DNA of 64,000 bases, taken from the NCBI RefSeq assembly GCF_041359055.1, contig NZ_JBGJKZ010000002.1:496001-560000 (forward strand), read 5' to 3'. The position numbers were made by a program, and so were the translations under genes. Under the pieces are notes generated by a model. It saw only the letters and a list, made by a program, of their open reading frames with translations, had not been told where the DNA came from and did not search any database. The stretch comes from Paenalcaligenes hominis_A (GTDB lineage: Bacteria; Pseudomonadota; Gammaproteobacteria; Burkholderiales; Burkholderiaceae_B). Positions 1-9,278 of the stretch are shown here, piece after piece; within the stretch, counting starts at the first letter, position 1, and every line of letters starts with the position of its first letter.

Positions 1-20
1 CCCTCAATACAATTTTTAAT

Positions 21-752
21 TTAGAAAAAGCGCTCACCGGGTTTAACGTAGCGCCATTGTCCTTCAGGCAAGTCCCCTAGCACTACGTTACCCATGCGCA
101 CACGCTTCAAACCAACCACACGCAAGCCTACCATCTCGCACATACGGCGAATTTGGCGTTTTTTCCCCTCACGTAATACAAAGCGCAATTGATCTTGATT
201 CAACCAGCTTACCTTGGCAGGTCGTAACTCATCACCATCTAAAGTTAAGCCATGATTTAATAAGGCCAAACCTCTTTCATCCAAGCTTCCTGTTACGCGA
301 ACTAGATATTCCTTATCAATGGGGGAGTCTTCACCAATTAGCTGTCGTGCAATTCGGCCATCTTGCGTTAAGACCAAAAGGCCTTGCGAATCAATGTCCA
401 AGCGTCCTGCTGGTGCTAAACCACGCAAATGCGCAGGATCAAAACGAGGCGCTTTTTTATCACGCCCTTTGAATTGATTGTGTGCCTGAATTAAAGACAC
501 AGCATTTTTATAGCCTTTTTCAGCTTGGCCTGACACATAACCAACAGGTTTGTTGAGCACAATGGTGACACGCTGCGTTTGTTTTTCACGCGCCGTGCGA
601 TGCAGCGTGATTTTAGCCAAGGGCGAGGCTTTTTGGCCCAGCACGGCCTTTTGACCATCTACACTGACCCAACCACGCTCAATGAATGCATCGGCTTCAC
701 GACGCGAGCACATGCCACGATCGGCCATGATTTTTGAAATGCGAATTTCCAT
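21..752 (-). CDS. RluF/RluB/RsuA-type RNA pseudouridine synthase
   Basis: This 243-residue protein should convert a specific uridine of ribosomal RNA, most likely 23S rRNA, to pseudouridine in the cytoplasm. An N-terminal S4 RNA-binding domain (about residues 3-60, with CSRREAD) is followed by the RsuA/RluB/E/F catalytic domain. The catalytic Asp lies in GRLDIDSQGLLVLT near residue 117, and the typical GKKRQIRRMCE stretch is near residue 197. The wording of the catalytic motif is closest to RluF, but the subfamily and target base are not certain. It is divergent from the MFS gene at 873. Confidence 0.9.
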   Translation of the reverse strand: MEIRISKIMADRGMCSRREADAFIERGWVSVDGQKAVLGQKASPLAKITLHRTAREKQTQRVTIVLNKPVGYVSGQAEKGYKNAVSLIQAHNQFKGRDKKAPRFDPAHLRGLAPAGRLDIDSQGLLVLTQDGRIARQLIGEDSPIDKEYLVRVTGSLDERGLALLNHGLTLDGDELRPAKVSWLNQDQLRFVLREGKKRQIRRMCEMVGLRVVGLKRVRMGNVVLGDLPEGQWRYVKPGERFF

Positions 753-872
753 AATTTACTTTTAATTGGCTAAACCAATTCATTAAACCTTGATTTAAGC
801 ACTATAGTGATGAGTTATAGCTTAGAGTTATAACTTTAATTCGAAGCCATTCATTAACCCAATAAGATTGCT
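753..872. promoter_or_regulatory. Divergent intergenic region
   Basis: This 120-bp AT-rich spacer lies between the divergently transcribed pseudouridine synthase and MFS genes, so it must hold promoters for both. It contains a short inverted repeat of the type TTATAGCTTAGAGTTATAA near 815-833. I cannot assign individual -35/-10 boxes with confidence. Confidence 0.35.
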
Positions 873-2090
873 ATGAACACTTCACGTTTTACCGGCCCAC
901 GCCGTCAGAATGCAAAACTACTAGTGGGTCTACAAGCCCTAGGCGGTGCCAACCCAGCAGTAGTGGTTGCTTTGGGTGGGCTTGTAGGCAGCCAGCTTGC
1001 GACCAATCCCGAACACGCTACCATTCCTGTTAGTCTTTTTAATTTAGGCATGGCCTTAGGTATTTTACCTGCCGCTTTCTTTATGCGTAAGCTAGGGCGT
1101 CGCCGCGCTTATTTTATTGGCTCGCTATTAGGCATTGGAGGTGGCTTGGTCGCTTTTACAGGCATCACCCAAAGCTCGTTCCTTGTGTTTTGCTTGGGCA
1201 CTATTTTAGCGGGTTTCTATTCATCATACGTACAAAATTATCGCTTTGCTGCCGCAGACAGCGTAGCGGCTCCGTGGCGTCCGAAAGTGATTGCATGGGT
1301 AATGCTAGGTGGCTTAGTAGCGGCTGTGCTTGCCACACAAGTTATATTAAACACTCGCGACCTCTGGCCTAACACGCCATTTGCTGCCACCTTTTTAGCA
1401 CAGGCTGGCCTGGCTGCTTTGGCTCTGCCCTTGATTTTCTTTTTACGTGACGAGCTAATGAGCTCTAACACTGTGGTAAGTTCACATCAATCTAGCCCAG
1501 CGCGTCCTTTGTCGCAGATTTTAAAAAACCCACGCTTTATCATTGCGGTGCTAACTGGGATGGTGTCGTATAGTTTAATGAGCTTCATGATGACTGCTTC
1601 CCCCATAGCAATGGTTGGCTTTGGGCATAGCGTAGAAGACTCAACCTTGGGCGTGCAATGGCATATTCTAGCTATGTTTGCGCCTAGTTTTTTTACCTCA
1701 AAACTCATTGAGCGTTTTGGAAAAATCCCCGTCACTTTAAGCGGTATTGCCCTACTTGGCGGCGCCAGTATAGCTGCCCTAAGCGGCCTAAGCGTGATGC
1801 ATTTTTGGCTAAGTCTCATTTTGTTGGGAATAGGCTGGAATTTCAGCTTTATCGGGGCCACTACCCTTGTCACCGACTGTTACGAGGCATCAGAAACCAG
1901 CAAAGTCCAAGCGCTCAACGACTTCTTAATTTTTGGCTCAGTCGCCTTGTCGTCTTTTTCCTCTGGAAATCTGCTAGCCCAATACGGTTGGACTCAGCTA
2001 AATATTTGGAGCTTTCCTGTTATAGGGCTAGTTAGCATGGCATTATTATTTCATTGGCACTTAGACCGGAGCCAGCCTACTGCCAGCTAA
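873..2090 (+). CDS. MFS transporter
   Basis: This 405-residue protein has about twelve hydrophobic segments and belongs to the major facilitator superfamily, so it is an inner-membrane secondary transporter. A motif-A-like loop (FFMRKLGRRRAYFIG) lies after the second membrane segment, around residues 70-85. The substrate is not recognisable. The gene stands alone and converges on the P-II gene, with stop codons only 8 bp apart. The ATG at 873 is the only good start near the N-terminal amphipathic stretch. Confidence 0.85.
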   Translation: MNTSRFTGPRRQNAKLLVGLQALGGANPAVVVALGGLVGSQLATNPEHATIPVSLFNLGMALGILPAAFFMRKLGRRRAYFIGSLLGIGGGLVAFTGITQSSFLVFCLGTILAGFYSSYVQNYRFAAADSVAAPWRPKVIAWVMLGGLVAAVLATQVILNTRDLWPNTPFAATFLAQAGLAALALPLIFFLRDELMSSNTVVSSHQSSPARPLSQILKNPRFIIAVLTGMVSYSLMSFMMTASPIAMVGFGHSVEDSTLGVQWHILAMFAPSFFTSKLIERFGKIPVTLSGIALLGGASIAALSGLSVMHFWLSLILLGIGWNFSFIGATTLVTDCYEASETSKVQALNDFLIFGSVALSSFSSGNLLAQYGWTQLNIWSFPVIGLVSMALLFHWHLDRSQPTAS

Positions 2091-2098
2091 CAGCAAAA

Positions 2099-2437
2099 CT
2101 ATATTGCCGCCACCCCAGTTTCGCCTGTACGAATACGAATTACTTGTTCTACAGGCGTAACAAAAATCTTGCCATCGCCAATTTTTCCTGTTTGTGCGGC
2201 ACGGATAATAGCTTCAATTACAGCATCGCACCTATCTGCTGCCACAATAATATCAAGCCGAATTTTAGGCAGAAAATCGACAACATACTCGGCACCGCGG
2301 TAAAGCTCTGTGTGACCTTTTTGACGCCCAAACCCTTTGACCTCTGTAACCGTTAACCCACTGATATCAAGCTCGCTAAGCGCCTCGCGGACTTCATCCA
2401 GTTTAAAAGGTTTGATAATGGCGGTGACTTGCTTCAT
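2099..2437 (-). CDS. glnK: P-II nitrogen regulatory protein
   Basis: This 112-residue protein is the standard length for a trimeric P-II signal protein. It senses 2-oxoglutarate, ATP/ADP and, through uridylylation, glutamine. The start MKQVTAIIKPFKLDEVREAL, the T-loop with the modifiable Tyr (about residue 51, in YRGAEY) and the IGDGKIFV segment are all present. GlnB and GlnK cannot be separated safely by eye. No amtB follows, which would favour GlnB, and the symbol is therefore tentative. The gene lies 40 bp downstream of the mechanosensitive channel gene on the same strand. Confidence 0.93.
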   Translation of the reverse strand: MKQVTAIIKPFKLDEVREALSELDISGLTVTEVKGFGRQKGHTELYRGAEYVVDFLPKIRLDIIVAADRCDAVIEAIIRAAQTGKIGDGKIFVTPVEQVIRIRTGETGVAAI

Positions 2438-2477
2438 CTTTTCCTATAACAAAAATAAGTAATGGCATATAGTAGCA

Positions 2478-3779
2478 TTAAGCGTCACGCAACATTTCTT
2501 TTGTGTGCTTTAAATGCTCTGAGTTGGATTGAAAACCATAACGAAAATCAGACCCAGCAGGTGCCTGGTAAAGACGTAGCCCCATTTCAGGCAAAATAGC
2601 TAATAAATGATCAAAAATATCGCCCTGCAAGCGCTCGTAGTTCACCCAAGCAGTATCTTGACTAAAACAATACACCTCAATAGGGATTCCTTCGGCGGAA
2701 GGCTCCATCATACGTACCATCATGATCATATCTGGGTGCACGCCTTGTTTTTGTTTAATATACGCATCGGCATAGGCCCTAAACGTGCCGATGTTTGTTA
2801 AACGACGCTCGTTTACTGGATCAGTGCCCTCTTCAAGCAACTCTTGATTAAATGCCTGCATGTCTTGTTCTTTTTGGCGCAAGTAACCGTCTAGTAAAGC
2901 AAAACGCTTTAGGTTTTCTAAATCGTCTGTATTCAAAAAACGCACCGTACTCGCATCAATACGTAGACTACGTTTAATACGACGCCCTCCTGACTCGAAC
3001 ATATGACGCCAGTTTTTATAGCTACCTGAAAATAACTGATACGTGGGAATAGTTGTGACGGTTTTATCCCAGTTTTGTACCTTTACGGTATGCAAAGCCA
3101 TATCAATCACAAACCCATCTGCCCCTGTTTGTGGCATTTCGATCCAATCACCAATGCGCAACATATCGTTAGAGTTAAGTTGCGAGCTGGCCACCACAGA
3201 GAGCAGCGTATCTTTAAAAACCAATAGCAACACAGCAGACAAAGCCCCTAGCCCCGATATCATGAGCATAGGAGAACGATCCACTAAGATAGAAATAATT
3301 AAGATGCTTGCGACCCCCCAGACTGCTAGCCGCGCAACCTGAATATACCCTTTAGTCGACGCTTTACTTTGATCTTGGGATAGGTCTTTAATGTCTTGCC
3401 AACACAATAAAAGGCCACTGATCGCCTTAAAAAGGAAAAAACAGACAATACTTAATATGATTCGCACTAAAAAATGCAACATATCTGGGCTCAAAGGCAT
3501 CATGCCAATGCCCGTGGCCGTAATAAGCAAAGGAATAGCAGTAGACAAGCTATTTATAATGCGCCGTGCCACCAGTAAATCCAGCCATTTCTTTTGCTTC
3601 ATACGAATCAGAGCTTTTGTAACGACCGAACTTAAAACCCGCTGCGTCACAAGACGCAACAACACAAACAACACGCATAAAAACAATAAGCCAGCTACAA
3701 CTTGCATCCATGTCTCGGGCAAATACCGATAAATCCAGTCTTTTACCGGCCACGTGCTTACATCTAATGTGTTTTCCAT
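2478..3779 (-). CDS. ybdG: MscS-family mechanosensitive channel (YbdG/MscM type)
   Basis: This 433-residue inner-membrane channel has several N-terminal membrane helices, then the MscS pore helix and beta domain (LISGLGALSAVLLLVFKDT, followed by the IGDWIEMP stretch). Its C-terminal half follows E. coli YbdG closely, including GGRRIKRSL, RRLTNIGTFRAY and ADIFDH-like segments. The family releases solutes under membrane tension. An upstream in-frame ATG exists at 3815, but the ATG at 3779 is preceded by AAGAAGAG and begins MENTLDV, so I chose it. It is divergent from argH. Confidence 0.88.
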   Translation of the reverse strand: MENTLDVSTWPVKDWIYRYLPETWMQVVAGLLFLCVLFVLLRLVTQRVLSSVVTKALIRMKQKKWLDLLVARRIINSLSTAIPLLITATGIGMMPLSPDMLHFLVRIILSIVCFFLFKAISGLLLCWQDIKDLSQDQSKASTKGYIQVARLAVWGVASILIISILVDRSPMLMISGLGALSAVLLLVFKDTLLSVVASSQLNSNDMLRIGDWIEMPQTGADGFVIDMALHTVKVQNWDKTVTTIPTYQLFSGSYKNWRHMFESGGRRIKRSLRIDASTVRFLNTDDLENLKRFALLDGYLRQKEQDMQAFNQELLEEGTDPVNERRLTNIGTFRAYADAYIKQKQGVHPDMIMMVRMMEPSAEGIPIEVYCFSQDTAWVNYERLQGDIFDHLLAILPEMGLRLYQAPAGSDFRYGFQSNSEHLKHTKEMLRDA

Positions 3780-3881
3780 TAATGCTCTTCTTTTGGTGTA
3801 CAAACTAAAAATCACAAAACGGGCAGAGGTAAAAAGGTTAACATAGAGTTATTGATCTGATCTCCACTTTACTTACACTCT

Positions 3882-5288
3882 ATGTCTAATCAATCCAATA
3901 ATCAAAACCAATTTGCGAACAAATCCCAAGCCTGGTCTGCACGTTTTACCGAACCTGTTTCGGACTTAGTAAAACGCTATACCGCTTCCGTAGATTTTGA
4001 CAAGCGTCTGGCTCTTTTTGATATTCAAGGTTCTTTGGCTCATGCTCATATGCTAGCAACAGTAGGCGTGATCAGTAAGGAAGACCAACAAGATATCGAG
4101 CGTGGCATGCAACAAATTATCGGCGAAATTGAAGCCGGGCAATTTGAATGGCTGCTTGACCTAGAAGACGTTCACCTAAACATTGAAAAACGTTTAGTAG
4201 AAATTATTGGTGATGCAGGCAAGCGCTTACACACTGGGCGCTCGCGCAATGACCAAGTGGCCACGGATATTCGTCTTTGGTTGCGTGCCGAAATTGACCA
4301 AAGCACACAACTACTGGTGGAACTACAAAAAAACCTTGCTGCACTAGCCTTAGAGCATGCCGATACCATTTTACCCGGCTTTACTCATTTGCAAGTCGCT
4401 CAACCGGTTACTTTTGGGCACCACTTGTTGGCGTATGCTGAAATGTTTAACCGCGACCACGAACGTTTGCTGGACTGTCGCAAACGTGTAAACCGCCTTC
4501 CACTCGGCGCAGCTGCTTTAGCTGGTACCTCATATCCTATCGACCGCGAGCTCACCGCTCAACTGCTTGGCTTTGATGATGTGTGTCGCAACTCCTTAGA
4601 TGCGGTGTCCGATCGAGATTTTGCTATCGAATTCTGTGCCGCTGCCGCTTTAATCATGACGCATATTTCGCGTTTATCCGAAGAGCTAATTATCTGGATG
4701 AGCCCACGTGTCGGCTTTATTGAGCTTGCTGATCGCTTTTGCACAGGCAGCTCCATCATGCCTCAAAAGAAAAACCCCGATGTACCTGAACTAGCACGGG
4801 GTAAAACTGGACGCGTAAATGGCCACCTCATTGCCTTGCTTACACTAATGAAAGGCCAGCCCTTAGCCTATAACAAAGACAACCAAGAAGACAAAGAGGG
4901 CTTGTTTGATGCTGCAGACACCATCCGTGACACCTTAACTATTTTTGTGGATATGGTATCGGGTATTCGAGTCAAAGCCGATGCAATGCGTGCCGCTGCT
5001 TTACAAGGTTATGCCACAGCGACGGACCTTGCTGATTACTTAGTAAAAAAAGGGCTTCCCTTCCGTGATGCTCATGAAACCGTTGCGTTAGCAGTGCGCG
5101 AATGCGAACAAAAAGGCTGCGACTTGGCTGACTTGTCATTAACAGAACTTCAAGCATTTCACCCTTCCATAGAAGAAGACATCTTTGGTGTGCTCACTCT
5201 AGAGGGTTCTGTGGCCGCTCGTAACCACTTAGGTGGCACGGCTCCTGAACGGGTACGCATTGAAGCGCAACGTATTTTAGAGAGCTAA
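3882..5288 (+). CDS. argH: Argininosuccinate lyase
   Basis: This 468-residue cytoplasmic homotetramer carries out the last step of arginine synthesis, splitting argininosuccinate into arginine and fumarate. The fumarase/aspartase superfamily signature GSSIMPQKKNPD is near residue 289, and HTGRSRNDQVATD lies near residue 112. Length is normal for the family. It is a single-gene unit, divergent from the channel gene, and ends just before a clear terminator. Confidence 0.97.
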   Translation: MSNQSNNQNQFANKSQAWSARFTEPVSDLVKRYTASVDFDKRLALFDIQGSLAHAHMLATVGVISKEDQQDIERGMQQIIGEIEAGQFEWLLDLEDVHLNIEKRLVEIIGDAGKRLHTGRSRNDQVATDIRLWLRAEIDQSTQLLVELQKNLAALALEHADTILPGFTHLQVAQPVTFGHHLLAYAEMFNRDHERLLDCRKRVNRLPLGAAALAGTSYPIDRELTAQLLGFDDVCRNSLDAVSDRDFAIEFCAAAALIMTHISRLSEELIIWMSPRVGFIELADRFCTGSSIMPQKKNPDVPELARGKTGRVNGHLIALLTLMKGQPLAYNKDNQEDKEGLFDAADTIRDTLTIFVDMVSGIRVKADAMRAAALQGYATATDLADYLVKKGLPFRDAHETVALAVRECEQKGCDLADLSLTELQAFHPSIEEDIFGVLTLEGSVAARNHLGGTAPERVRIEAQRILES

Positions 5289-5305
5289 ATCTCTTGTTAT
5301 GTTAC

Positions 5306-5348
5306 AAAAATGCCCCGTTTTAATGACGGGGCGTTTTGTTTTTTAAAG
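5306..5348. terminator. Bidirectional rho-independent terminator
   Basis: A 7-bp GC-rich stem, GCCCCGT (5311-5317) with ACGGGGC (5325-5331), has a 7-nt loop. It is followed by GTTTTGTTTTTT on the plus strand and, reading the minus strand, by ATTTTTGT. It sits between the convergent genes argH and rlmD and can serve both. Confidence 0.85.
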
Positions 5349-5358
5349 CAAAAAGAGC

Positions 5359-6717
5359 TTATTGGGTGGAGTCGTCCTGAAACGGTTTTAGGGGGCCTGT
5401 TTGACCTGCTTCAAAAACCGCAATGGATTCAATATGACCCGTATGAGGAAACATATTAATCACACCCGCTGCTTTTAAATCGTAACCACCATGATGCACC
5501 AAAATACCCGCGTCTCTGGCTAAGGTTGCCGGGTTACAGGAAACATACACAATACGTTTGGGGCGTTCGGCCAAGCTAAGCTCTGAGTAAGCTTTAGCCA
5601 CAGCAAAAGCGCCATCACGCGGCGGATCAATAAGCACTCGGTCAAAGTAACCCAACGCCCGTAACCAATGTGCATCCACCTCGAATAAATTTAAGGTGCT
5701 AAATTTGGCCTGCTCACTCATGTCGTGCAACGCAGCGGCCTCGGTGGCACGTTGAGTTAATGTACTACTGCCTTCGATACCCACCACCTCTTTGGCAAAA
5801 CGCGCCATGGGTAAACTAAAATTACCTAAGCCACAAAACAAGTCAGCCACTCGATCTTGGGGCTCAATAGCCAACAACCGCAACGCACGACGAATTAACT
5901 CACGATTGATTTGATGATTGACTTGGGTAAAGTCTGCCGGTTTAAAGGGCATTTTTAAACCGTAATCAGGCAGCTCGTAGTACAAACACTCGGCATCCTC
6001 TGGATCTAGAGGGTGAGCCGTTTCGGGGCCTTTAGGTTGTAACCACCACACGATATGGTGCTGCTTGGCAAACTCACGTAATGTGTGCAAGTCTGATTCC
6101 GTTAGGGGCTCCATATGACGCAAAGTCAATACCGTGCAGTCGTCCCCCACTGCTAACTCAATTTGGGGAATACGGTCGGGCCTAGATAAGGTGCTTAGGC
6201 TGGTACGCAGAGGGCGTAATAGCTTGGATACATGTTTAGGAATTACCAAACATTGATCCATATCGACCACATAACGCCCATTTCGCTCTCTGAACCCCAC
6301 TAACATGCCGCCTTTTTTTTGTACAAAACGGGCAGAAAAGCGTGCTCTAAAACGATAACCAAAATACGGTCCGTGCATAGCTGCCAAAAGCTGCTTAGGT
6401 CGGACTTTGCCTATATGATTAAAAGCATCCTCTAGGGCGCGCTGTTTAATAGCCACTTGAGCGGTGGGCTCTAGATGCTGCATTAAGCACCCCCCACACA
6501 CACCAAAATTAGGACAGGGTGGTTCGACCCGTTGTGCTGACGGGCGTACCACTTCGATGAGTTTGGCTCGATTATAACTGGGCTTTTGGCGTGTTATTTG
6601 TGCGCGGACGAGTTCACCGGGCAAAGCCTCATCAATAAATACCACCTTACCATCGGCTTGGTGTGCTACACCTCGACCCTCAAGGTCTAAGGACTCTACT
6701 TCTAATAAATCGCTCAT
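5359..6717 (-). CDS. rlmD: 23S rRNA (uracil-1939-C5)-methyltransferase
   Basis: This 452-residue SAM-dependent RNA methyltransferase is of the RlmD/RumA class. It has an N-terminal TRAM domain, the four-cysteine iron-sulfur signature CPNFGVCGGC near residue 75 with a further Cys, and the SAM-binding stretch VADLFCGLGNFSLPMA. The catalytic motif is IDPPRDGA, with VSCNPATLARD near the C-terminus. A GTG start at 6729 is possible; the ATG at 6717 gives the usual N-terminus, and neither has a strong Shine-Dalgarno. It follows nlpD by 21 bp, directly where rpoS is usually found. Confidence 0.93.
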   Translation of the reverse strand: MSDLLEVESLDLEGRGVAHQADGKVVFIDEALPGELVRAQITRQKPSYNRAKLIEVVRPSAQRVEPPCPNFGVCGGCLMQHLEPTAQVAIKQRALEDAFNHIGKVRPKQLLAAMHGPYFGYRFRARFSARFVQKKGGMLVGFRERNGRYVVDMDQCLVIPKHVSKLLRPLRTSLSTLSRPDRIPQIELAVGDDCTVLTLRHMEPLTESDLHTLREFAKQHHIVWWLQPKGPETAHPLDPEDAECLYYELPDYGLKMPFKPADFTQVNHQINRELIRRALRLLAIEPQDRVADLFCGLGNFSLPMARFAKEVVGIEGSSTLTQRATEAAALHDMSEQAKFSTLNLFEVDAHWLRALGYFDRVLIDPPRDGAFAVAKAYSELSLAERPKRIVYVSCNPATLARDAGILVHHGGYDLKAAGVINMFPHTGHIESIAVFEAGQTGPLKPFQDDSTQ

Positions 6718-6738
6718 AGTCGGCGTCACAACTGAAAT

Positions 6739-7599
6739 TTAACGTTCGGGTAAATAAGATAATGGGTTGACGGGTGTGCCACGACGACGGATCTCAAAAT
6801 GCAAACGAGGCGATGTGGTATCACTTTGGCCTAGCGTAGCAATACGTTGACCTTTTTTAATTTCCTGTCCTGTTTTGACAATCAGCGAGTCATTATGCGC
6901 ATAGGCGGTAATAAAACCGTTGCTATGACCTAATAAAATAAGATTACCTAAACCTCGTACACCGTTACCGGCATACATGACTTTGCCATCTGCAGCAGCG
7001 TTAACGGCATCACCGACATTGCCTTCTAGGTCTATACCTTTTGTGCTCGCGGTAAAGCTTTGGATGATTTTGCCATTGGTGGGCCATCCCCAATTGATTA
7101 AATTGGCATCACTTGCCCGTGGCGATTTGGTCGATACACTGGCAGAACTGGTTGGACTGGTACTGCTAGATGAGGTTACGGGAGATGAGGTTGCTGCGCC
7201 CGAATCTGAGCTGCTAGCAGGGGTGGTACTAGGACGCGATGTGGATGTGCTTGTTTGAGCAACCTGACCAGCGCCATTTACCACCAATACTTGACCAACC
7301 CGTAATTGAGAAGGATCTGTAATGTTATTTGCATTGGCAATTGCTTGAACCGTAGTACCATGCTGCTGCGCAATTTTATAAAGCGTATCCCCGACTTGCA
7401 CCGTGTAATTACCGCCTGTAGTGGACTGAGGCGCACTAGGCGTAGAAGAATGAATATCGGTAATAGGAGCCGGTGTGTTAGTGCTACACCCCGATAGCAC
7501 CAAAGACATTACCATCGTCCCAGCGACCAACCAACGAGTAGGTTGTCGTATCGATAAAATCGAAGCAGCGGGAGACATAGTCGTACCAGCTTGCTGCAT
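6739..7599 (-). CDS. nlpD: NlpD-type LysM/M23 lipoprotein, amidase activator
   Basis: This 286-residue envelope lipoprotein has a lipobox (LSGC, Cys near residue 38), a LysM peptidoglycan-binding domain at about residues 64-108 and a Ser/Thr-rich linker. A C-terminal M23 domain (about 170-286) ends NPLSYLPER. The first metal ligand of the M23 family is lost: the motif reads KGIDLEG instead of HxGxD. This is the state of E. coli NlpD, which activates the cell-wall amidase AmiC rather than cutting peptidoglycan itself. It follows pcm by 15 bp in a surE-pcm-nlpD operon. Confidence 0.93.
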   Translation of the reverse strand: MQQAGTTMSPAASILSIRQPTRWLVAGTMVMSLVLSGCSTNTPAPITDIHSSTPSAPQSTTGGNYTVQVGDTLYKIAQQHGTTVQAIANANNITDPSQLRVGQVLVVNGAGQVAQTSTSTSRPSTTPASSSDSGAATSSPVTSSSSTSPTSSASVSTKSPRASDANLINWGWPTNGKIIQSFTASTKGIDLEGNVGDAVNAAADGKVMYAGNGVRGLGNLILLGHSNGFITAYAHNDSLIVKTGQEIKKGQRIATLGQSDTTSPRLHFEIRRRGTPVNPLSYLPER

Positions 7600-7614
7600 G
7601 TTGCTCTCCTAAAA

Positions 7615-8436
7615 TTAAATTTGCGTTCCCGATTTTAATGGAACAAAACGCACAGTTTCGAGTTCGTGACGCTGCCAACGGCTGACGGCGTATCGTCTAA
7701 TGTAGACCAAACGTTGAGATAAATCACCCTCGGGGGCGACTAAACAGCCCCCGACGGCAAGTTGCTGCAGTAACTGTTCGGGTATTTGCGAGCCTGCTGC
7801 TGCCACAATAATGGCATCAAAAGGTGCCGCATCCGCCCAACCCTGTATACCGTCCCCGAATTTTAAACGAACTTGGTCTATTACGCCTAATTCTTGAAGA
7901 TTCTTGTAAGTGAGGTCATAAAGCGCAGCAATGCGTTCTATCGCATAAACCTCTGGCACTAGGTGCGTTAATACTGCCGTTTGATAGCCGCAGCCAGCGC
8001 CTATCTCTAGAACTCGTTTAGGCGTGTGTTCCGACAATAATAATGCGGACATGCGGGCTACCATCCACGGTTGTGAAATAGTTTGCCCGTAACCTATAGG
8101 CAAAGCCTCATTCTCATAAGCGCGACTAGCCAGCCCTTGGTCCACAAATAAATGACGCGGCACTTGGCGCATCGCATTCAGTACACGTTGATCTTTGATG
8201 CCTGCTAGCTCTAGACGACGAAGCAAATGCTCTTGTGCTCGCTTGGATGTTAAGCCTAAATTTTGATTTGCTGCAGGATTCTGCACCACTTCACTTTGCG
8301 TAGTGGCAGGCGACAAAGAAAGAATTTTAGTATTGCTGTTTTTGGACGAAAACAAGGGCTCAGACCGAGTGCGGCCAAATCGATTTAGCTCTCTGCTTGC
8401 ATTCATTACATACCGATGAGCCCTTGTTTTTTTCAT
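7615..8436 (-). CDS. pcm: Protein-L-isoaspartate O-methyltransferase
   Basis: This 273-residue cytoplasmic enzyme methylates damaged isoaspartyl residues with S-adenosylmethionine so that they can be repaired. The core begins near residue 60, with SAM motif I VLEIGAGCGYQTAVL and the PCMT signature in the YGQTISQPWMVA region. The first 50 or so residues are Ser/Asn-rich and not conserved. The frame is open to 8469. I prefer the ATG at 8436, 1 nt after the surE stop (TAAAATG); the ATG at 8406 is another option. Confidence 0.92.
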   Translation of the reverse strand: MKKTRAHRYVMNASRELNRFGRTRSEPLFSSKNSNTKILSLSPATTQSEVVQNPAANQNLGLTSKRAQEHLLRRLELAGIKDQRVLNAMRQVPRHLFVDQGLASRAYENEALPIGYGQTISQPWMVARMSALLLSEHTPKRVLEIGAGCGYQTAVLTHLVPEVYAIERIAALYDLTYKNLQELGVIDQVRLKFGDGIQGWADAAPFDAIIVAAAGSQIPEQLLQQLAVGGCLVAPEGDLSQRLVYIRRYAVSRWQRHELETVRFVPLKSGTQI

Positions 8437-8437
8437 T

Positions 8438-9181
8438 TTAACTGTGCATCCATGCCTTGGTGCTAGCAAGCTGCTGGTAATCGGTTAAGTCAAAACGCAA
8501 CGGTGTCACTGAAACCTGTAAATTTTGGGTAGCCCCAAAATCGGTCTCTAGGGCAAAGTCTACGGCTTTGCCTACTGGACCAATCCAATAAATGGGATCG
8601 CCATAAGGGGTGGTGCTTTTTACTACGGGCTCAGCGGGATGACGCTTGCCTAGACGCGTTACGGCGTAGCCGTTAAGAGCGGAAAGCGGAACGGCTGGGA
8701 TATTAATATTTAATAATGTGCCCGCCTCAAGTGGATGTTCACGCGTTTTAAGCACCAGTTCGCGAGCCACCTGAGCTGCAGTATCTAAATGCGCCCACCC
8801 TTTTTCGACCAAAGAAAAAGCCAACGCCGGTATTCCAAAAAGATGGCCCTCCATGGCGGCAGCTACTGTGCCTGAATATAAGGTATCGTCACCCATATTG
8901 GCCCCGTTATTGATACCCGACACGATTAAATCGGGCTTGAAGTCAAGCAAGCCGGTTAAAGCAATATGAATGCAATCCGATGGCGTACCATTGACATAAT
9001 AAAAATCATTATGCGCTTTATGTACAGTCAAAGGGCGGGTGAGGGTTAATGAATTTGAAGAGCCACTACAATTGCTTTCAGGGGCAATCACTGTTAAATC
9101 GCCTAAATCTGCTAGAGCATGATAAAGCGCTTCGATGCCTGGCGCGTTGTAACCATCATCATTTGCAATTAATATTTTCAT
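8438..9181 (-). CDS. surE: 5'/3'-nucleotidase SurE
   Basis: This 247-residue metal-dependent nucleoside monophosphatase is a stationary-phase survival protein. The metal-binding ANDDGYNAPG motif (Asp8-Asp9) starts the protein. The APESNCSGSSNSLTL and VSGINNGANMGDDTLYSGTV segments are canonical. It is the first gene of surE-pcm-nlpD and is divergent from plsY. Confidence 0.96.
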   Translation of the reverse strand: MKILIANDDGYNAPGIEALYHALADLGDLTVIAPESNCSGSSNSLTLTRPLTVHKAHNDFYYVNGTPSDCIHIALTGLLDFKPDLIVSGINNGANMGDDTLYSGTVAAAMEGHLFGIPALAFSLVEKGWAHLDTAAQVARELVLKTREHPLEAGTLLNINIPAVPLSALNGYAVTRLGKRHPAEPVVKSTTPYGDPIYWIGPVGKAVDFALETDFGATQNLQVSVTPLRFDLTDYQQLASTKAWMHS

Positions 9182-9278
9182 TAGTTAACTCATTATTATC
9201 CAATACAACTAATTGTACCTGTTTTATTTTGACTCTTAGTTCACTTCAAGTAGAATCGCCACTCTTAGTCTTCTTTTT

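Noticed and set aside
1238..1471. Antisense open frames inside the MFS gene (also those at 1487-1873, 3043-3732, 11182-11757 and 19347-19934)
   Set aside because: They lie entirely in well-conserved genes, show no domain and have low-complexity basic composition, so they are shadows.
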